Below are positions 26,907-36,917 of a stretch of DNA of 64,000 nt, one piece after another. Numbering within the stretch: the stretch's first letter is position 1; every line of letters starts with the position of its first letter. Both the position numbers and the translations under genes were made by a program. The notes beneath the pieces are model-generated. The model had not been told where the DNA came from and did no database searches. It worked only from the letters and a program-made list of their open reading frames with translations. Source of the stretch: Bacteroidota bacterium (GTDB lineage: Bacteria > Bacteroidota > Bacteroidia > Chitinophagales > Saprospiraceae); assembly GCA_016124585.1 (NCBI GenBank), contig WGNL01000021.1:62001-126000 (forward strand). Direction: 5' to 3'.

Positions 26907-28151
26907 ATGCCTGATAAAATTGTTTGCGACTTCCTGATCATTGGTGGTGGTGCTGCTGGTTTCTTCGCAGCTATCCGGGCAGCGGAGGACAACCCCAATG
27001 CGAAAGTCATTATTTTGGAAAAAGGGCGGGATGTACTTCAAAAAGTCAAGGTATCCGGTGGGGGCAGGTGCAACGTCACACATGCCTGCTTCGACCCCCG
27101 GGAACTCGTGAAAAACTACCCTCGTGGAAGCAAAGCTTTGCTAGGCCCGTTCAGTCGTTTTCAGCCCGGAGATACCATTGGATGGTTTGAAAATCGGGGC
27201 GTCAAGTTGAAAATCGAGGAGGATGGGCGCATGTTCCCAACCACCGACAACTCGCAGACCATCATCAATTGCCTGCTGAATTCTGCAAGAAATGCAGGGG
27301 TGCAAGTGTTGACGGGTGAAAACGTGCAGCATGTTTCACCGCCCAAAATGCCGGGTGGCACTTGGCTCGTAGCTTCGCAAAGCGGCACTCAATTCCATAG
27401 TAAAAAACTAATGATAGCCACCGGCAGCAGCCCACGCATCTGGGAAATGCTCCGGGAAATTGGCCACAATATCATAGCACCAGTTCCCTCCCTTTTCACT
27501 TTCAACATCAAAGACACTCGCCTCACTGGATTGATGGGTCTATCCGTACCTTCTGCAACTGTACAGGTTTTAGGTGAAAAATTGACAGCAGTTGGCCCTC
27601 TACTCATCACGCATTGGGGCATGAGTGGGCCAGGCATTTTGCGCCTTTCTGCTTGGGGAGCCCGTATTTTAAGCGAAAAAAATTACAATTTCGAGATTGA
27701 AGTAGCCTGGTTGAATAGCAGCGCGGAAGAAATGTTTGAGGAATTTGGCGCCATCAAACTTTCTTCCTCAAAAAAATGGGTTGCTTCGCAAAACCCCTTC
27801 CCTACCCTGCCTCGCCGACTTTGGGAAAGCCTCGTCGCTGCCGCTGGCATTCCTGCCGACTTGCGTTGGGCCGACCTCAGCAAAGAAAAATTGCGTAAGC
27901 TGGCCACTGAAATTGGTGCAGGTAGATACCGAGTTAGTGGAAAAAGCACTTTTAAAGAAGAATTCGTGACAGCAGGGGGAATTGATTTGAAAGAAGTGAA
28001 TTTCAAAACTTTCGAGAGTAAAATTCACCCGGGCCTCCACTTCGCTGGTGAAGTCCTAGATATTGATGCCATAACGGGCGGTTTCAATTTTCAGGCAGCT
28101 TGGACAAGTGGCTGGTTGGTGGGTTCGGCGATAAATGGAACGGCCGGATGA
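26907..28151 (+). CDS. BaiN/YhiN (HI0933) family FAD-dependent oxidoreductase
   Basis: A 414-residue flavoprotein. The start is the ATG of MPDKIVCDFLIIGGG, because the dinucleotide fold begins at the extreme N-terminus. Visible are IIGGGAAGFFAAIRAAE (FAD-binding), a GRDVLQKVKVSGGGRCNVTH block diagnostic for this family, KKLMIATGSSPRI, and the final FAD segment GLHFAGEVLDIDAITGGFN. Family members are predicted NAD(P)/FAD oxidoreductases; the physiological substrate is usually unknown. Its stop codon lies within the left arm of the downstream hairpin. Confidence 0.9.
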   Translation: MPDKIVCDFLIIGGGAAGFFAAIRAAEDNPNAKVIILEKGRDVLQKVKVSGGGRCNVTHACFDPRELVKNYPRGSKALLGPFSRFQPGDTIGWFENRGVKLKIEEDGRMFPTTDNSQTIINCLLNSARNAGVQVLTGENVQHVSPPKMPGGTWLVASQSGTQFHSKKLMIATGSSPRIWEMLREIGHNIIAPVPSLFTFNIKDTRLTGLMGLSVPSATVQVLGEKLTAVGPLLITHWGMSGPGILRLSAWGARILSEKNYNFEIEVAWLNSSAEEMFEEFGAIKLSSSKKWVASQNPFPTLPRRLWESLVAAAGIPADLRWADLSKEKLRKLATEIGAGRYRVSGKSTFKEEFVTAGGIDLKEVNFKTFESKIHPGLHFAGEVLDIDAITGGFNFQAAWTSGWLVGSAINGTAG

Positions 28152-28172
28152 AGTTAACTTCATCCGGCCGTT
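28139..28172. terminator. Bidirectional terminator hairpin overlapping the flavoprotein stop codon
   Basis: A near-perfect palindrome with arms ACGGCCGGATGAAGTT and AACTTCATCCGGCCGT followed by TTTCATTTATT. The TGA at 28149-28151 is inside the left arm. It separates two convergent genes. Confidence 0.85.
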
Positions 28173-28197
28173 TCATTTATTAAATAAGGTGCTTAGC

Positions 28198-30081
28198 TTA
28201 TTGCAAAACCACATTATCTACCCGGTAGGTTGTCGTTTGACCACCAGTGCCGCTTCCAACGTATTTGAATCCGATGGCCACTTTTTGGCCAATATAGGCT
28301 GACATGTCGATGTCACCTGAGAAAATCCACTCGTTGTCCACATTCGGAGCGCCTGCAATTGTTGCAGCTGAAAGTGGGGCCCAAGTAGCCGCATCAGGGT
28401 CACAATTGAAATCGGTGGAAACCCAAACAGTAAGACCAGCTTGCACAAAAAAGGATTTTGCCGTTTCAAACGAAAGCGATTTAGGACCGTTTATGTCAAG
28501 CAACGGCGTCACCAGCCAAGTAGTCATGTCTGGAGCCGTGTCGTTAAAGGCTGTAGCCTGAGCATAGGTATTATTATCCGTGGAGAAGTACTTATAAATC
28601 CAGGTTCGGGTTCCAACGGAGGCCTTGTTTGACCATCCCGTCAAAGCAATAGAGGCATTGTTGGTGCCGCTGGAAAAGTCTTCATTCAAATCGCCGACGA
28701 CAAGCGGAGGGTTGCCGTTTTGGCAAGGGTTATTGTTTCCGCTTCCACCTCCCATTCCGAGCTTGATATTATCCACCCGGAAAGTACCGGTTTGTCCTGC
28801 ACCACTTCCACCGATGTAATGGAATCCGATGGCAATTTTTTGCCCAACGAAAGCCGACAAATCAACATCTCCAGAAGGAATGAATGCATTGTCAGCATCA
28901 CTTTGCTTCGCAATGGTTGCGTTCAATGGCTGCCAAGTGGCAGAGGTTGGGTCACATTGAAAATCAGTGGAAATCATTACAGAAAGACCATCATGGGTCC
29001 AGAAAGATTTTGCTGTTTCAAAGGTCAAGACCTGCGCTTGGGTCAGGTCAATTCGTGGAGAAATTAACCATGTGTCCATTTCAGGAGAGGCATCATTAAA
29101 AGCAGTTGCCTGAGCATAAATATTCCCTGAAAAAGCCCTTGCTTGCCAAACCCTTGTTCCTTTCAATGCGATGTTTGTCCAACCGTTCAGAGTTACTGGA
29201 TCATAATCCACCAGTGCATCAAAATTCTCATCAACGCCAGTGACAACAGGTACTGAACCATTGGCACAAGGGTCTGGTCCAATTGGGCCGCTGCACCTTG
29301 CACCACTCATTTGGACATCATTCATGTCCCGAACGAGAAACTGAAGGTCGGAACGGTAAATTTGAAGGATACCCGTCAAGTTTCCACCACCCTCAGGTAG
29401 GCTAACCCCTGCAAAATCGGCGTAACCACTTGTGCGAACCAGTAAACTAACGCCGTTGCAATCCTCCAAATCACGGTTGTAGGTGGTGCGGGTCACTGGA
29501 TCGGCAAAGGTGAAGGCTGTATCAGATACTACGAATTGAACATTGGTCACCGTAACTAAGGTGTTCACATCGTCAAAATTCAATTCACTGATAGTCTTCA
29601 CTTTAGGTACTGGCGGTGTGCCTTTTTTGCCCCGAACCAAGTGGTCACTTATTTTGATGATATTTCCAAGTTGACCATCATCGGTAATGAAGCCACCCAA
29701 TTGGTACAAGTTATTGTAGTCACCAATCACAAGACCCTTGCATTTGATATAAATTTCCCGACCGACAGGATACAGGGTGTAGCTGTCAGCTGTTTCGATT
29801 TTCACCATGATACCCCCCGTTTCATCCTGAATGACGAATGACTGGTAAAGGTTTCCGCTGGCATCATCGGCCACTACCGTTGCTTTCACTATCCAATCCT
29901 CAGTAATCGTTTCCAATTCGCCAAGCGTGTGGAGTGCCTTCAATTGCGCAATGGTCGCATTAGCGGTCAACCCAGGGTCAGTGCCTTCGGTTGGTGGTTG
30001 GTCGAAATCTTCTTTGAGGCAGGCGTTGAACAAGACACCTAAGAATAATGCAGGGAGAAAAAATTTAACTAAATTCTTCAT
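28198..30081 (-). CDS. DUF5689 lipoprotein with two choice-of-anchor J domains
   Basis: A 627-residue lipoprotein (MKNLVKFFLPALFLG..FNAC lipobox). Residues ~40-265 are a DUF5689 module with OB-like strands (IVKATVVADDASGNLYQSF, GGIMVKIETADSYTLYPVGR, LTGILQIYRSDLQFLVRD). Two ~165-residue choice-of-anchor J jelly-roll domains follow; both carry A.AFNDASPEMDTWLISP- or TAPDMTTWLVTP-type blocks and end IGFxYxGSGxxGQTxTxRVDN. The repeats are clearly duplicated. The gene is directly downstream of a TonB-dependent receptor on the same strand, so it is probably the surface ligand-binding partner, in the position a SusD would occupy. The ligand is unknown. Confidence 0.8.
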   Translation of the reverse strand: MKNLVKFFLPALFLGVLFNACLKEDFDQPPTEGTDPGLTANATIAQLKALHTLGELETITEDWIVKATVVADDASGNLYQSFVIQDETGGIMVKIETADSYTLYPVGREIYIKCKGLVIGDYNNLYQLGGFITDDGQLGNIIKISDHLVRGKKGTPPVPKVKTISELNFDDVNTLVTVTNVQFVVSDTAFTFADPVTRTTYNRDLEDCNGVSLLVRTSGYADFAGVSLPEGGGNLTGILQIYRSDLQFLVRDMNDVQMSGARCSGPIGPDPCANGSVPVVTGVDENFDALVDYDPVTLNGWTNIALKGTRVWQARAFSGNIYAQATAFNDASPEMDTWLISPRIDLTQAQVLTFETAKSFWTHDGLSVMISTDFQCDPTSATWQPLNATIAKQSDADNAFIPSGDVDLSAFVGQKIAIGFHYIGGSGAGQTGTFRVDNIKLGMGGGSGNNNPCQNGNPPLVVGDLNEDFSSGTNNASIALTGWSNKASVGTRTWIYKYFSTDNNTYAQATAFNDTAPDMTTWLVTPLLDINGPKSLSFETAKSFFVQAGLTVWVSTDFNCDPDAATWAPLSAATIAGAPNVDNEWIFSGDIDMSAYIGQKVAIGFKYVGSGTGGQTTTYRVDNVVLQ

Positions 30082-30087
30082 TATCAA

Positions 30088-30182
30088 TGAGTTGATTGTT
30101 GGAATATTTGATTGCTGAATAACTTCATTGTTGGATTGTTGTTGTGATTAGGTTTACAATAAAACAACCCAACAATTAACTT
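30088..30182. repeat. Intergenic imperfect inverted repeat built from TTG-rich words
   Basis: The left part repeats TTGATTGTTGGA, TTTGATTGCTGAAT and TGTTGGATTGTTG; the right end has complements (AAAACAACCCAACAATTAAC). It fills the gap between the TonB receptor stop and the start of the DUF5689 gene, so it would be in the leader of the latter or in the polycistronic message. Confidence 0.5.
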
Positions 30183-32933
30183 TTAAAACCTAAGCGCCCC
30201 CATCAGGAAGAAGTTGGTGCCATAGGCATAAAAATATTTTGGTGGGTAAACGTTGACATCATTGGTGAAATCGGCACTATCAAAGCGAAGTTGCTCAAAA
30301 CCACCTGTGATCACTTCCGCATTGAGCAGATTGGTGATGCCCAAAGTCAGACTAAAGAATATATCGTCGTTTACCTTGAATGATTTGTTGGCAAAAATAT
30401 CTACAGTGTAAGCACTTGGTGCTTTTTGCTGGTCAACTATGCTGTTGTATAGCTGCGAACCCTGTTCCAACCCAAACACGGCATCCACAGTGCGGCGGAA
30501 TGGACTGAAATCAAGGTAGTTCCGGTCAAAATAATTGAAGGTTATGCTGGCTGACCAGAATTTTGGCGAACGGTAATCAAGGGTAGCACTATAAGCAGTT
30601 TGGGGAGTACTTGGCACATAAAAGTTTTTGGCATAAACAATCCCCCGGTCGTTCAACTGCCCATCATCGTCAATCACAAAAATAGCCCGAGGGCGGGAAG
30701 TGTAAACATATTCACCTACCGCTGCCACGCCACTTAGAGTGAGGCTGGGCGTCAACTTCGCTTGCGCTGCTAGCTCAACCCCCGTATGCCGTTTGTCTGC
30801 ACCTACCAAGATGCTCGTTCCAAATCGGGTTACATCCTCCGTGAAGAAAAAGCGGTTGAGTTTCAGGCCATTGTTGAACTGGGTCATATAAAAAGTAGCC
30901 CTTGCTTTTAACCTCGGCGCACGGAGCAGGTATCCTACCTCTCCGCTCAAAACTTCTTCATTTTGCAGCCCAGGCACGAGTTGGTCACGGCTGCGAGGAG
31001 AAGCGTATGCAGTCCTAATATCAGGAGCCCGATTGAGGAATGCTCCGTTTGCATAGAAGTAATTTCGACCGTTCAGCTTGTATGTTATCCCGCCTTTTGT
31101 GCCATAATTGAAATAATCTTTTACTTCAGAATCCCCGTAAGAACTATTGGGAAAGCGGCCGTTCCGGTAATGTCCTGTCCTCCAAAAATCTGTTCGGGAA
31201 ACATCACCGGCCAAGAAGAAATCCAGTTTACGGAAGCTAAATTGTGCTTGCGCCCAAGCATCGGCACGACGGCCCGTGATGTCGTAGTCCCATTTGTAGG
31301 TATCGCCCTGACGGACAATCGGGTCTGGGTCGTTCAAATTATACTCAGGCGACTGTCCCGGAATGGGTGTATCCAATGCAAAATGGTCAACATTCGGATA
31401 ATAGTCACCTCCCAACAAGTCTTCAACAGTAGCGAAATAATGCGTTTTTTCCTGCTGAAAGCTTAATCCCGCATTGATGGCCAAATGGTCGTTTATAAAA
31501 TTTTGGTAGATAGTATTGCCGCTCAAACGGGTAAGGTTAGAGCGTTGATCGCCGAGAATCACCTGTGACATATTGCCTGGTGTACCGTTGTAAGATTGGC
31601 CGTTCAAGCGGTTACCTTCGTAAATTTCATCCCATTGAACCTGAAGCAAATCGGGGTTGTTCCGATAAACTTCTGCCACTTGGTTAGCAATAGTCGGGCC
31701 TCCGTTACCAGGAAGGTTGTAGTACACAGGCAATTTCCGATAGTAGTCAGGACGAGGGTCAGGTGCATTGAACCAATCCAACTGAGTGCGGCCATAATGT
31801 CCTGTCAGGAAGCCAAGTGAAGTGGTCAAGTTTGACTTTTCATTGATAGTCCAATCGTGTCGTAGCACGCCAAACGGCTGATGGGCGTCCACTACCCGTG
31901 AATTGCGTTTGCGACCATCTTGCCAGCCCCAGTTGGGATTATAAAAATTGGTACCAGCCAAATCGTTCACTTCTTGAATAGACGTGCCCGCTGCCCCACG
32001 TTTGACTGGCGAACCAGCCACAGTCAAGTTCAGCATGTGCTTTTTATTCAACTTCCGGTCAATTGAGCCAAAATAGGACCAGGCATCGTAAAAAGTGCCT
32101 GGCACATAGCCCTCTTCCGCCCACCTTCTACTCCCGGAAAAGGAAAACGCCCACCCACTCGGCAGCATCCCGGTATTCCAAGTAGCCATGACCCTGCCTG
32201 CATAGGAGCGGTTTCCATACATATATGATATGCGCTTACCTACGCGTTGCTCGCTAGCACGAGTGTCAATGGAGGCAGCACCTCCTACCCCTCCAAAACT
32301 ATAAGACGAAGGGCTAAGGTCAATTGTGCTTTCCCGGTTCCGGGTCACGTCGTTCAGGCCGCCCCAAGTGCTCCAATAGACGGAGCCTGTTTCGAGGTTG
32401 TTCACCAAAATGCCATTGAACAACGTGGGGGTCTCTGAATCGTAGCCCCTGATTTCAAAACCACCGGTGCTCAGATTAAATGATGCGGCATTGACGAATG
32501 GATCACGGGAAGCAGATAGAATACCAGAAATATTCTGGTCACCAAGGTCGCTATCATCATCGCTGCTGAGGGTAATGATGGGAATACGGTCTTCATCGGT
32601 GACAAACTCTTTGGCAGAAGGCTCATGAGAAAGGGAAACCGTGCCAATATCAGCCTTGGTTGCATGGCTTTTGAGGTCTACTGCTTTTTCCAAAGCAATA
32701 AAACCCTCTTTGTAAAAGTAAACGACCAAGTCGGCACCCCGAAGCCGAGGTTTTAAAAAGAATTTGCCAGAAGCATCGGTCATTGTTTCAGAACCAGCCG
32801 CGGTAACCGTTACACCTTCGATGGGCAATTTGTTACTATCATCGGTCACGAATCCAGTAATTTCGACAACTTGAGCAAAGGAGAAAACAGTAAAAAGGCA
32901 AGAAAATAATACGAGTAAAAAGGTTTGTTTCAT
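30183..32933 (-). CDS. TonB-dependent outer-membrane receptor
   Basis: A 916-residue receptor starting at the ATG of MKQTFLLVLFSC; the signal peptide ends in VFSFAQ. The N-terminal CarboxypepD_reg domain reads ITGFVTDDSNKLPIEGVTV. The plug includes GGFEIRGYDSETPTLFNGI and VGGAASIDTR. The long barrel ends FLMGALRF. The reading frame is open farther upstream, but that part lacks a signal sequence. The DUF5689/choice-of-anchor J lipoprotein follows 101 bases downstream. The pair is a candidate nutrient uptake locus with a non-SusD lipoprotein. No regulator is adjacent. Confidence 0.88.
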   Translation of the reverse strand: MKQTFLLVLFSCLFTVFSFAQVVEITGFVTDDSNKLPIEGVTVTAAGSETMTDASGKFFLKPRLRGADLVVYFYKEGFIALEKAVDLKSHATKADIGTVSLSHEPSAKEFVTDEDRIPIITLSSDDDSDLGDQNISGILSASRDPFVNAASFNLSTGGFEIRGYDSETPTLFNGILVNNLETGSVYWSTWGGLNDVTRNRESTIDLSPSSYSFGGVGGAASIDTRASEQRVGKRISYMYGNRSYAGRVMATWNTGMLPSGWAFSFSGSRRWAEEGYVPGTFYDAWSYFGSIDRKLNKKHMLNLTVAGSPVKRGAAGTSIQEVNDLAGTNFYNPNWGWQDGRKRNSRVVDAHQPFGVLRHDWTINEKSNLTTSLGFLTGHYGRTQLDWFNAPDPRPDYYRKLPVYYNLPGNGGPTIANQVAEVYRNNPDLLQVQWDEIYEGNRLNGQSYNGTPGNMSQVILGDQRSNLTRLSGNTIYQNFINDHLAINAGLSFQQEKTHYFATVEDLLGGDYYPNVDHFALDTPIPGQSPEYNLNDPDPIVRQGDTYKWDYDITGRRADAWAQAQFSFRKLDFFLAGDVSRTDFWRTGHYRNGRFPNSSYGDSEVKDYFNYGTKGGITYKLNGRNYFYANGAFLNRAPDIRTAYASPRSRDQLVPGLQNEEVLSGEVGYLLRAPRLKARATFYMTQFNNGLKLNRFFFTEDVTRFGTSILVGADKRHTGVELAAQAKLTPSLTLSGVAAVGEYVYTSRPRAIFVIDDDGQLNDRGIVYAKNFYVPSTPQTAYSATLDYRSPKFWSASITFNYFDRNYLDFSPFRRTVDAVFGLEQGSQLYNSIVDQQKAPSAYTVDIFANKSFKVNDDIFFSLTLGITNLLNAEVITGGFEQLRFDSADFTNDVNVYPPKYFYAYGTNFFLMGALRF

Positions 32934-33100
32934 ACAAAGTATTTGTTGCTGCAAAGGTAGCAAGCCTGTATCTGTAAATGTTTTTTTTGGAAAAATTAAC
33001 CCAGTGTTAAACTGGAAAATGTCATCAAAAGTCCAATTCCTGCTCCTAGAGTGGGCCTGAGGTTCAGATTCCACAGGTGGTTGCATTCCATTTTTCCACA

Positions 33101-33142
33101 AATCAGAACCGGATGCCGCTAACGCAACATCCGGTTCTGATT
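33101..33142. terminator. Long perfect-stem hairpin, terminator-like
   Basis: A 15-bp perfect stem AATCAGAACCGGATG/CATCCGGTTCTGATT with a 12-base loop. It lies 33 bases downstream of the minus-strand small secreted protein and upstream of the TonB receptor. No long T run follows on the minus strand, so it may instead be an RNA-stabilising or repeat element. Confidence 0.6.
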
Positions 33143-33175
33143 CTAAATATTTTTCAAATTGACTAATTCCAGCTT

Positions 33176-33643
33176 TTAATACGAATAAAAACTGTTGACA
33201 GTAGTCAACGCAGCATCTTCATAATCCCCCGAATAAATCACGACCACAATAAGGTTAGTCGCACTTTCAGGGTCGAGCAGTGCCATCACCAAGGCATCGG
33301 CACCATCTTTCGAACCTCGGGCATAGTAACCAGTAAAATTATTCACATCTACAGCGTCGCCATCTGTAATTAAGTCATAATCCATTTCTTTAACCATGGC
33401 ATCCACCACTTCCGCAAGGTCATCGGTAGTGATTGTTTCATCCTGGATAGGTGCAATTGTCAAATAAACATTGTCATTTCCAGCAGAAAACTCTTCTGCA
33501 TTGTTGGTGTCAATCTTGAAGCCACGAGGAACTTTGAAGCCGACACGATGCGTATCCCAAGTCATGTCAACCTGGGCAGTAAGTTGTGCAGACAAAAACA
33601 GGAGCCCGACGAGGGCAGACGAAAAAATTTGGATTGATTTCAT
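33176..33643 (-). CDS. Small secreted protein of unknown function
   Basis: A 155-residue protein starting at the ATG of MKSIQIFSSALVG; a typical signal peptide ends in AQLTAQ. The mature part begins with a beta-rich stretch (WDTHRVGFKVPRGFKI), has a helix (TDDLAEVVDAMVKEM) and a possible beta-alpha-beta pattern ending in TTVNSFYSY. No cysteines or catalytic motifs stand out. I do not recognise the family. It is transcribed divergently from the Tat-exported oxidoreductase, with ~220 bases between. Confidence 0.6.
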   Translation of the reverse strand: MKSIQIFSSALVGLLFLSAQLTAQVDMTWDTHRVGFKVPRGFKIDTNNAEEFSAGNDNVYLTIAPIQDETITTDDLAEVVDAMVKEMDYDLITDGDAVDVNNFTGYYARGSKDGADALVMALLDPESATNLIVVVIYSGDYEDAALTTVNSFYSY

Positions 33644-33862
33644 TGAAATAATTGAGTTTGTGAGCCGGAATCGAAGTATTGGCGGGGTACCAAGGTTACA
33701 ATCATTTTCAACCGGTTTCAATTAGAGGCACAAAGTAGAAAATTGCACAAACAAAACAGTGCCAGTTTGGCCCATTACAAATAGCTTTTGTTAAACTGGA
33801 TTTATTGACAAAAGTATTTAGCTTTCCGCTTCAAACTAATTCTTCATCTAAACTTAAATACT

Positions 33863-35224
33863 ATGGCTAACTCCCGTCGAAATTTCCTTCGCCAATCAAC
33901 CACCGCCCTCGCCGCCACTGGCCTAACTGCTGCCATCCCCGCTGTTGCTTCGGCTGCTTCCGGTATAAAAACGGTTGCTCCTAGCGACAAGCTCCGCTTT
34001 GGGGTCATCGGTTGCAACGGCATGGGCTGGGCGGACATGCGGGCACACCTGTCCACGATGCCAGAAGTTGACTGTGTTGCACTCGCTGATGTTGACCAGA
34101 GCGTGCTCGACAAGCGCTCCGCCGATGTGGAGTCGATGCGTGGCAACAAGCCCAAATTATTCAAAGATTATCGCAAAATGCTGGAAATGAAGGATTTAGA
34201 TGCAGTCATCATCGGTACACCCGACCACTGGCACTGCCTCGCATTTTGTGACAGCCTCTCATCAGGCAGGCATGTTTATTGTGAAAAACCCATTTCTGCA
34301 CGTATCGAGGAATGCAATGTGATGCTCCGAGCAGCCAAGCGCTATCCAAAACAAATGGTACAAATCGGACAGTGGCAGCGCAGCGGAACTCACTATGCCC
34401 AAGCACATGAGTACCTCAAATCAGGCAAACTTGGCAATATCCGTCTGGTGAAAGTTTGGGCCTACCAAGGTTGGATGAACCCAGTGCCAGTTCTGCCAGA
34501 CAGTGCTCCACCCGCAGGTGTGGATTACGACATGTGGCTCGGTCCTGCCCCAAAACGTCCGTTCAATCCAAACCGTTTCCATTTCAATTTCCGCTGGTTT
34601 TGGGATTATGCCGGTGGTCTGATGACTGATTGGGGGGTTCACGAAATTGACATCGCCTTGTTTTTCATGGGAGCAACAGCTCCAAAATCTATTATGGCCA
34701 GCGGTGGCAAATTTGCCTACCCCGATGATGCCTCCGAAACACCTGATTCGCTCCAAACTGTCTTTGAATTTGACAAATTCAACATGCTCTGGGAACATGC
34801 CACCGGTATTGACAACGGCCCTTACGGCAAGACGGAGGGTATCGCCTTCATCGGAAACGACGCCACTTTGGTGGTCAACCGTGGCGGTTGGGAAATCATT
34901 CCGGAAACCAAGAAAGGTGACGAAGGTTGGCGGGTGAACAAGGTGGAGGCATTGCCGTATCAAGGGAAAGGCAACACGGACTACTTGCAGCTCCATGCGC
35001 AAAACTTTGTGGAAGCTATCAAAAAGAACGATGCTTCTGTGCTGAACTGCGGTATCGAGACGGGTGCTGTGGCAGCCATCAGCGCCGCCATGGGAAATGT
35101 GGCCTACCGCACAGGCCGTAAGCTCTACTGGGATTCCGCCAATGGCAATTTCAAGAACGACGCTGCTGCCAATGAGTACTTGAAAGCGAATTACAACAAC
35201 GGGTGGAAATTACCCAACTATTGA
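33863..35224 (+). CDS. Tat-exported Gfo/Idh/MocA family oxidoreductase
   Basis: A 453-residue protein with a twin-arginine signal (SRRNFLRQSTTALAATG, then an alanine-rich segment). A Rossmann domain follows: LRFGVIGCNGMGWADM, VALADVD, AVIIGTPDHWHCLAF and CEKPIS with the conserved EKP. The C-terminal substrate domain has MTDWGVHEIDIALFFMG. Such exported members act on sugars or polyols with tightly bound NAD(P). The stop codon is 3 bases from the next start, so it is cotranscribed with the dual ABC ATPase. Confidence 0.88.
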   Translation: MANSRRNFLRQSTTALAATGLTAAIPAVASAASGIKTVAPSDKLRFGVIGCNGMGWADMRAHLSTMPEVDCVALADVDQSVLDKRSADVESMRGNKPKLFKDYRKMLEMKDLDAVIIGTPDHWHCLAFCDSLSSGRHVYCEKPISARIEECNVMLRAAKRYPKQMVQIGQWQRSGTHYAQAHEYLKSGKLGNIRLVKVWAYQGWMNPVPVLPDSAPPAGVDYDMWLGPAPKRPFNPNRFHFNFRWFWDYAGGLMTDWGVHEIDIALFFMGATAPKSIMASGGKFAYPDDASETPDSLQTVFEFDKFNMLWEHATGIDNGPYGKTEGIAFIGNDATLVVNRGGWEIIPETKKGDEGWRVNKVEALPYQGKGNTDYLQLHAQNFVEAIKKNDASVLNCGIETGAVAAISAAMGNVAYRTGRKLYWDSANGNFKNDAAANEYLKANYNNGWKLPNY

Positions 35225-35227
35225 AAT

Positions 35228-36877
35228 ATGGAACCGGATAAACTCCTCACCATCAACAATTTACAAGTCAGTTTTCCAACGGAAAATGGCAAAGTAGATG
35301 CCCTTCGGGGCATTTCTTTTTCCATGAAAAAAGGGGAAACATTGGGCATTGTTGGGGAGAGTGGGTCGGGTAAATCCATCACTGCCTTGACCATCATGGG
35401 GCTGCTTCCAAAGGCTGCTGAACATGCTGGAGGGCAGGTTTTCTTCAGCGATAAAAATGGGCAGGTACTCGAACTGGCAGCAGGACTAGATGAAGTTGGT
35501 TTCCAAAAAATAAGGGGCCGTGAAATCGCAATGGTTTTCCAAGAGCCAATGACCTCGCTCAATCCTGTTTTTACTTGTGGAGTTCAAGTCGCAGAAGCCA
35601 TTTCTTTGCATCAAAAAACCAGCGCTGAAGAAACCAAGCAACAAGTGCTTGCTTTGTTTGAAAAAGTAAAACTGCCAGACCCGGAGCGAATCTACCGGAG
35701 CTACCCACACCAGCTCAGCGGTGGCCAACGCCAGCGGGTGATGATTGCAATGGGAATCAGTTGCAACCCTTCGCTCCTCATTGCCGACGAGCCGACCAGC
35801 GCCCTCGACGTGACGGTTCAGCGCTCTATCCTTGACCTCGTAAATGAGCTAAAAAACGAATGGGGAAGCTCAACTATTTTCATATCACATGACCTTGGAG
35901 TAGTGGCACAAGTTGCTGACAACGTGCTGGTTATGAAAAACGGCGAAGTAGTCGAACATGGTTCTGTTGCCCAAATATTCAAAAATCCTCAGCAGCCCTA
36001 CACCCAGCTTTTACTCGAAAGTTTTACTAAAAGGACAAACTCAAATCTCAATTCAACAGAAAGCCAGGTATCTAGTAATCAAACTATTCTAGCCGTTCAA
36101 AACCTCCAAACACATTTTTCAGCCAAACGCAATTTATTTGGCAAAACAACTTCCTATGTCAAAGCGGTTGATAGTGTCAGCTTTGAAGTGTTGCAAGGCG
36201 AAACACTGGGGCTGGTGGGAGAGTCTGGCAGTGGAAAGACGACGCTCGGCAGAAGCATTCTCAATTTGGTGAATCCAAGCGCTGGCGAGGTCATTTTTCA
36301 GGGTAAAAATATTTTAAAACAATCTGAAAATCAGTGGTTTACAACCCGGAAGGACATTCAGATAATTTTCCAAGACCCCTACTCCTCTCTCAATCCTCGT
36401 CAACATATCGGCCTTGCAATCACTGAACCAATGAAAGTGCACGGCCTTTATTCTTCAGAAAATCAGCGGCGGGAGCGAGCAATCGAACTATTGGAAACAG
36501 TGGGTTTGGAAGCTGGGCATTTTTGGCGCTTCCCTAGTGAGTTTTCGGGCGGGCAGCGACAGCGGATTTGTATTGCTAGAGCACTGGCCTTAGAACCGAA
36601 GCTCATCATCTGCGATGAAGCCATTTCTTCCCTAGATGTGACTGTTCAATCGCAAGTGCTTGATTTACTGGAAGTTCTGCAAGACAAACACGGCCTCACC
36701 TATCTTTTCATTTCCCATGACCTGAACGTGGTACGCCAAATCAGTGATCGAATAGCCGTGATGAAGGAGGGGAAAATCGTGGAAATTGGAACGGCGGAGG
36801 AGGTTTTTTTGAACCCAAAATCAGACTACACTCGGCAATTGCTGGAAGCAATTCCTACAGTTGATTTGAAAAATTAA
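35228..36877 (+). CDS. Duplicated ABC ATPase, oligopeptide/nickel (DppD-DppF or YejF/GsiA) type
   Basis: A 549-residue fusion of two ATPase domains. The first has [10 protein letters not shown], the Q-loop [39 protein letters not shown] and [11 protein letters not shown]. The second has [52 protein letters not shown] and [11 protein letters not shown]. Both have complete catalytic sets. The usual oligopeptide-loop tail of each half is recognisable ([24 protein letters not shown]). No permease or binding protein gene is next to it, so the transport partner must be elsewhere. It follows the Tat oxidoreductase gene with a 3-base gap. Confidence 0.9.
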   Translation: MEPDKLLTINNLQVSFPTENGKVDALRGISFSMKKGETLGIVGESGSGKSITALTIMGLLPKAAEHAGGQVFFSDKNGQVLELAAGLDEVGFQKIRGREIAMVFQEPMTSLNPVFTCGVQVAEAISLHQKTSAEETKQQVLALFEKVKLPDPERIYRSYPHQLSGGQRQRVMIAMGISCNPSLLIADEPTSALDVTVQRSILDLVNELKNEWGSSTIFISHDLGVVAQVADNVLVMKNGEVVEHGSVAQIFKNPQQPYTQLLLESFTKRTNSNLNSTESQVSSNQTILAVQNLQTHFSAKRNLFGKTTSYVKAVDSVSFEVLQGETLGLVGESGSGKTTLGRSILNLVNPSAGEVIFQGKNILKQSENQWFTTRKDIQIIFQDPYSSLNPRQHIGLAITEPMKVHGLYSSENQRRERAIELLETVGLEAGHFWRFPSEFSGGQRQRICIARALALEPKLIICDEAISSLDVTVQSQVLDLLEVLQDKHGLTYLFISHDLNVVRQISDRIAVMKEGKIVEIGTAEEVFLNPKSDYTRQLLEAIPTVDLKN

Positions 36878-36917
36878 TTCCAGATATCCTCAACACTAAC
36901 TGTTAACTGCCCTCTGT

